Both the position numbers and the translations under genes were made by a program. 64,000 bases of DNA, taken from positions 992,001 through 1,056,000 of the forward strand of contig LT598457.1 of NCBI GenBank assembly GCA_900074725.1, in the 5' to 3' direction. Numbering within the stretch: the stretch's first letter is position 1; each line of letters starts with the position of its first letter. Below are positions 59,894 through 64,000 of this stretch, one piece after another. The notes beneath the pieces are model-generated. The model was not told the DNA's origin, did not search any database, and saw only the letters and a program-made list of their open reading frames with translations. The stretch is from Lachancea dasiensis (taxonomy: Eukaryota > Ascomycota > Saccharomycetes > Saccharomycetales > Saccharomycetaceae).

Positions 59894-61117
59894 ATGTATG
59901 CGAGTTTACGAGCTGTTACGCGCTCCCTAACTCTCAAATCTGGTCATTCGTTGCGTGTATACACCAGAAGCATCGGTACCTTGAACACACCAAACATCTC
60001 CACTGAATCGGCACTTGCCCCAAATTCAGCCAACGAGGAGAGCAGTTCTGAACCTCAAGATGAACTATCAGTTTTGCGCCAAAGAGAATACAATGATCAA
60101 GTCAAGGAAATCTTGAGAAAGTTTTCCAAAACAAATACTGATGAGATTCCTGACTTTCAAAAATCTCTTAGCAAAGAGTTGAGAGTGAAAGAGAAGCAAC
60201 TAGATGAAGAGCTCACCTCTTTTCTGAGACAATTTTCTCAGCTAAATAAGGTAGTTGAGCCCAAACTGGAAAACGAGGAAACCCACAAACAATCCTTTCA
60301 ATCCCGCACAAAGTCTTTTCCTTTCCTTGTGCCTTCTCCAAAAGATAAGCCTTATTCTGAGCAGGAATTATATCTGCGTCAGATGAAGCACGCTGATAAA
60401 ACTGCCAAGCTAGGTGCTACGCTGGAAAATGTGTATTTTCCTCATAAAGATATTTTCAATCCACCAACTGTCGATCAACTCTCCATCTCTAAGCTACTCG
60501 CTGCTGGTGTTCATTTAGGCCAGTCAACCTCCTTGTGGAGATCCAGTACCCAACCTTTCATTTATGGTGAGTATAAGGGCATTCATGTGATCGATCTTAA
60601 TAAAACTTTGGCTTGCTTAAAAAGAGCTGCAGCCGTCGTGCAAGGTATAGCAGAGGCGGGCGGTACGATCCTTTTTCTCGGGACCAGAGAAGGACAAAAA
60701 AGAGCCCTTCAAGCGGCTGCAAAGAGAACTCACGGGTTTTATGTGTCCACCAGATGGATACCCGGCACGCTAACCAATCCAACCGAAATTTCCAGTGTGT
60801 GGGAAAGACATGAGGTCAACTTTGCTGACATTCCAACCAACCGGCAGCTTACTGCTGACGAAGAGGCCGGGATCGTCAAACCCGACCTATTGGTTATTCT
60901 AAATCCGACAGAGAACAGAAACGCATTAAATGAAGCTATGCAGGCCAGAATTCCTACCATTGGCATAATCGATACAGACTCAGAACCATCCTTGGTGACC
61001 TACCCAGTCCCGGGTAATGATGACTCCCTACGATCGGTAAATCTAATTTTGAGCGTTTTGGCCAAAGCCGGACAAAATGGTCTTGAAGCGCGCTTGGCTA
61101 AAGTGACCTCACAGTAA
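59894..61117 (+). CDS. MRP4: Mitochondrial small-subunit ribosomal protein Mrp4 (uS2m)
   Basis: The mitochondrial homologue of bacterial S2, a structural protein of the 37S subunit. The product has 407 residues (394 in yeast). The N-terminal 160 residues are a mitochondrial presequence ([25 protein letters not shown]) and a fungal-specific charged helical extension. The S2 domain follows: [82 protein letters not shown] and [25 protein letters not shown] are recognisable S2 signatures. Confidence 0.95.
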   Translation: MYASLRAVTRSLTLKSGHSLRVYTRSIGTLNTPNISTESALAPNSANEESSSEPQDELSVLRQREYNDQVKEILRKFSKTNTDEIPDFQKSLSKELRVKEKQLDEELTSFLRQFSQLNKVVEPKLENEETHKQSFQSRTKSFPFLVPSPKDKPYSEQELYLRQMKHADKTAKLGATLENVYFPHKDIFNPPTVDQLSISKLLAAGVHLGQSTSLWRSSTQPFIYGEYKGIHVIDLNKTLACLKRAAAVVQGIAEAGGTILFLGTREGQKRALQAAAKRTHGFYVSTRWIPGTLTNPTEISSVWERHEVNFADIPTNRQLTADEEAGIVKPDLLVILNPTENRNALNEAMQARIPTIGIIDTDSEPSLVTYPVPGNDDSLRSVNLILSVLAKAGQNGLEARLAKVTSQ

Positions 61118-61340
61118 AGCATAAAGTGGTGAAGATCCCTGTACATAATAATTAAAAGATGCATGTACCTATATAACGGTGTCAAATGATTGTTCAGCCG
61201 GACTGTTGTATGAAATTTTATTCTTATAGCGCACGCAAAAAATAAAATAAAAACAACAGTCAACGGGTTGTGTCGCTTTCTGGGGAATGCGTCGTTGATA
61301 TCATAAAACTGCCTTCTGAGATCTTTATGAGTCCAGAGAT

Positions 61341-62597
61341 TTATTTCTCCTTCTTTTTGTCTGATTTCTGTGAGCTCTCAATGGTGCCGCTGGCTGAAGC
61401 TTCGGCGCTTGTTCCCTCATCTTCCGATTCCGTATCGCTCCTTTCATCTTTTTGGATACCTTTGAACAATAGCCGATAGAGAATTCTCAAGATTAAAAGT
61501 AACCAATATAAGTTCACAAGTTGTAGAGCAAATATCAAGGTGAAAACGATAGGAAGCGAAATCCAGCATTTGTATTGTTGGGTGGCAAAGTCCAGCGTGT
61601 AGTTACCAACAGTGCGAAATTCAGTTAGAACAGACCATAAAATTTTTAGATTAACGTAGTGACGCAAATACGTCCAACTGATCACAAACAAGACAAAGAA
61701 TGGTGGTGTTAGAATAGAATCCATGTAGTTCAAAGTTTTGGATAAGGATATAAAAAAATCAGAGATGTCCATCGTGATATAAATGGCAAGGCCCATTTTC
61801 GTAAAATGGAAGACATATGAGAGCCAAATGAGAGCCAAAGTAATAATATGATGAAAAACCAGTTCTTTGAAATCTTTTCTTGGCTTTTCCAGCTGTAGCA
61901 CCATAACACAAGCTTGCTGCATCCAGAAGGCAGCTTGGCCAAGGTAGAAAACCTTGTAAAGAAATTGATTTGTCAGGTCGGGGTATGTTGCATACATCGG
62001 CTTGGTCGCGAACAGCCACAAATCCGTATAATACATGATATAAACGCCAAATGGCCCCGATATTCCATAATATACCATCGAGTACGTCTGTTCCATAACA
62101 CGCTTCGTCTTTTGCTCGCCAACAATGCCCATGAGAGATGCTAGGGGGCGTAAAGCCATTTCCATCAAAAACTCGCGAAGGAACGTAAAGAATATCATGT
62201 AGAAAAACACAAAACATAGATCACGAATACCCTTACCATACATGTCGGAGTCTCCGACCTGATACGACACTGCCACAAATGGATGCAATGGGTTTGACGG
62301 TGTCAAGTTGCCGGAGAGGAAGTAGGCACCGTAAACAGCTGCAAGTAATACAAGCGGAGTTAACCATGTATGTCTATAGCTCATTTCGCGATAAGTTAGA
62401 CAAAACTTTCTCATCAAGTCCGCATCGCCCTTTGGGGCTTCTGAAAGGGCACGCAATCGTGCTTGAGCCGCCGTTTTGGACTCCACACTCTCTTGCATGG
62501 TTGTGAGTCCTGGAACCGTGGTGTCGCCGAGATTGATGGCGCCAACAGAGGACGTACGTCTCTGGCGTCCTGGAGGCTGCAGATGCTTTGATGACAT
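61341..62597 (-). CDS. LAG1: Ceramide synthase, Lag1/Lac1
   Basis: Joins very-long-chain acyl-CoA to a sphingoid base to make ceramide, as an ER membrane complex with Lip1. The first in-frame ATG at 62597 gives 418 residues (Lag1 411, Lac1 418). Several transmembrane helices form the TLC domain, and the catalytic Lag1 motif with the paired histidines ([17 protein letters not shown]) is followed by [19 protein letters not shown]. The C-terminus is acidic and Ser-rich and ends KSDKKKEK, a lysine-rich ER-type tail. S. cerevisiae LAG1 (VIII) and LAC1 (XI) are duplicates, and this single gene is between MRP4/MRT4 and HSE1, the position of both. Confidence 0.95.
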   Translation of the reverse strand: MSSKHLQPPGRQRRTSSVGAINLGDTTVPGLTTMQESVESKTAAQARLRALSEAPKGDADLMRKFCLTYREMSYRHTWLTPLVLLAAVYGAYFLSGNLTPSNPLHPFVAVSYQVGDSDMYGKGIRDLCFVFFYMIFFTFLREFLMEMALRPLASLMGIVGEQKTKRVMEQTYSMVYYGISGPFGVYIMYYTDLWLFATKPMYATYPDLTNQFLYKVFYLGQAAFWMQQACVMVLQLEKPRKDFKELVFHHIITLALIWLSYVFHFTKMGLAIYITMDISDFFISLSKTLNYMDSILTPPFFVLFVISWTYLRHYVNLKILWSVLTEFRTVGNYTLDFATQQYKCWISLPIVFTLIFALQLVNLYWLLLILRILYRLLFKGIQKDERSDTESEDEGTSAEASASGTIESSQKSDKKKEK

Positions 62598-63229
62598 GAT
62601 ATAGACTCTAACTCTGACCCTCGTGGAATAGTATAGCACTGTTGTTTCTGGCTAGATCCTATTCTCAGCTGATGAACAGCTCAATTTATTTAATCTTGCC
62701 ATAGCATTACACACGTCCAATAGCTCAAAAGATTGAAGAAGAAGTAGGTGAAGGCTGTAGCTGCTTACCGGCTTAGTTGAGACAACAATCGGCTTTGTCA
62801 CTTGATTGGAAACAAGATGTGACGTGATCTAAGAATCTGCATTGTTGCTTGTGGTCCTCCAACTGCCTCCTGCATTGTAGTGGTTTGCTTATCTGTCACC
62901 ACCTGCAGCATATAGAAAGTGCTTCGCAGATTTGCCACATCTATTTAGGCTTCCGTGCGAATGACTGGGAAATGAATTGTGAGAGGTAGTCAATCCCCCC
63001 CTGGTTTTTGACATGCTACAAGTTATTGAACACGACGTGGCCACTAGCTGCCTGCTTAAGATATAAATATGCTTAAAAGGATTTTTCGGGCAGACTGACA
63101 CTCAAGTTGGCCCATTCTGTAATTGACATATTTATCTTTGTATATCTACCGAGTAAATGTTAACTTTTAAATTGATTTCTTTCATCCCTTTCGTCGTAAT
63201 TCCAAGACGAAAACCCCATTTGCGGCATC
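62598..63229. other. LAG1/HSE1 divergent intergenic region
   Basis: About 630 bp. A TATAAATAT-like sequence lies near 63060. Nothing else is recognised. Confidence 0.4.
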
Positions 63230-64000
63230 ATGCGATCTAACTCGACATTACGTAGCGCAATTCTTCGGGCTACAGATGGAAAATTGCGTGCAGATAATTG
63301 GCAGTACCTGATAGATGTTTGTGATCTTGTAAAAGAAGATCCTGAGGATGGTGGCCAGTTGGCCGTCGAAATCGTTCAGGAGAGGCTCAACGAACAGGAT
63401 GCAAATGTTATTTTGCGCACTTTATCCCTAGTAGTATCATTAGCAGAGAATTGCGGCTCGCGCTTGCAACAGGCCGTTAGTTCCAAGAGTTTCACCAAGC
63501 AGCTTTTATCTGTGATCGATAACCCCGGCGTACATTGGATTGTCAAAACTGAAATAGCGAAAACAGTTACACAATTAAGTGACTCCTTCAAGCACGACCC
63601 TTCCTTGAAAGCGATGCAAGACTTGAAGAAAAAGATTCAAGACCAAAACCCTGATTTGCTAGAGAAACAAGACGTCCCTCAAAAAAGTAAGCTATCGGAA
63701 GAAAGTCAGCGCAACGAGGAAAAGGAATTAGAGGAAGCTCTCAGATTGTCAATTTTAGAATATAAGAATAGAGGCGACAACTCAAAAATAGCTACGACTG
63801 ATAATGGACAAGCTCACTCATCACAAACAAGAGCATCGACCACAGCTCTGGGCCCCCTTGGACAAACCTCTACAGCCGTGAGGAAAGTTCGTGCTCTTCA
63901 CGACCTCAATGGAAGGGATTCTGAGGAGCTTTCTTTTCGAAATGGTGATGTGATAAGCGTTATAGAGAAAGTTTACCGCGACTGGTGGCGAGGGAGCCTA
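63230..64000 (+). CDS. HSE1: ESCRT-0 subunit Hse1, 3'-truncated by window edge
   Basis: Hse1 with Vps27 binds ubiquitinated cargo on endosomes and starts multivesicular body sorting. The ATG at 63230 opens 257 codons to the last base (yeast protein about 450). The VHS domain covers residues 1-145 (LRSAILRATDGKLRADNWQ, LVSLAENCGSRLQQAV). A ubiquitin-interacting motif follows at about 170 (EKELEEALRLSILEY). An SH3 domain starts at about 216 (VRKVRALHDLNGRDSEELSF, DWWRGSL) and is cut by the window end. The GAT-like core and Gln-rich tail would lie beyond. It is adjacent to LAG1 as on chromosome VIII. Confidence 0.95.
   Translation, partial: MRSNSTLRSAILRATDGKLRADNWQYLIDVCDLVKEDPEDGGQLAVEIVQERLNEQDANVILRTLSLVVSLAENCGSRLQQAVSSKSFTKQLLSVIDNPGVHWIVKTEIAKTVTQLSDSFKHDPSLKAMQDLKKKIQDQNPDLLEKQDVPQKSKLSEESQRNEEKELEEALRLSILEYKNRGDNSKIATTDNGQAHSSQTRASTTALGPLGQTSTAVRKVRALHDLNGRDSEELSFRNGDVISVIEKVYRDWWRGSL

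Overview
The window is nuclear DNA of a budding yeast (Saccharomycetaceae). It holds 31 protein-coding genes (27 with little doubt), one valine tRNA gene and a small cluster of retrotransposon fossils. The protein sequences are close to Saccharomyces cerevisiae. The gene order interleaves two S. cerevisiae regions, chromosome XI (AAT1-SEG2-GFA1-APE1-HSL1-UTP11-MTC2-CWP1/2-YJU2-YJU3-MBR1-BUD2-CUE2-MIF2) and chromosome XIII (YTA12-VBA1-YMR087W-SEG1-ADH3-ISF1-NAM7-SEC14-CTF18). Every gene keeps the expected relative strand, and each duplicated pair of S. cerevisiae (SEG1/SEG2, MBR1/ISF1, SEC14/YKL091C, LAG1/LAC1) is a single gene here. That is the signature of a species that split off before the whole-genome duplication. 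Lachancea fits best by overall impression, but Torulaspora or Zygosaccharomyces cannot be excluded from the sequence alone.

Layout. 1-22.5 kb: mitochondrial m-AAA protease YTA12 (5' end outside the window), transporter VBA1, a macro-domain phosphatase, aminotransferase AAT1, eisosome protein SEG1, GFA1 (first step of chitin and glycan precursor synthesis), vacuolar APE1, morphogenesis kinase HSL1, ADH3, UTP11 and MTC2. 23-27 kb: two tandem CWP1-family cell-wall genes. The first has a 66-bp repeat expansion, and its GPI-anchor tail lies in another frame. 27.4-41.9 kb: YJU2, YJU3, MBR1/ISF1, NAM7/UPF1, BUD2, SEC14 (with its 5' intron conserved) and CTF18.

41.9-44.3 kb is a gene-poor interval. 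It contains one Ty1/copia-type LTR inserted into an older LTR of the same family, then unrecognised sequence, then tRNA-Val(AAC). 44.4-49.7 kb: YAP3, a 2-oxoglutarate/Fe(II) oxygenase gene for which I know no S. cerevisiae orthologue, CUE2 and MIF2. 49.8-64 kb interleaves S. cerevisiae chromosome VIII (STE20, SHU1, MRP4, LAG1, HSE1) with chromosome XI (UFD4, MRT4, LAC1), again pre-duplication. HSE1 runs off the right end.

The genes form no operon or single pathway; proximity here reflects ancestral order. Promoter sequences are informative in places: perfect PAC and RRPE ribosome-biogenesis elements lie before UTP11 and MRT4, and TATA boxes precede the cell-wall, ADH3, APE1, GFA1 and VBA1 genes. 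I found no new multi-gene system. The points most worth a second look are the 2OG oxygenase, the frame-broken and repeat-expanded CWP1-like gene, the nested LTR/tRNA synteny breakpoint, and the SEC14 intron with a very short branchpoint-to-acceptor distance. Several start codons below are set at the first plausible ATG by comparison with S. cerevisiae proteins recalled from memory.
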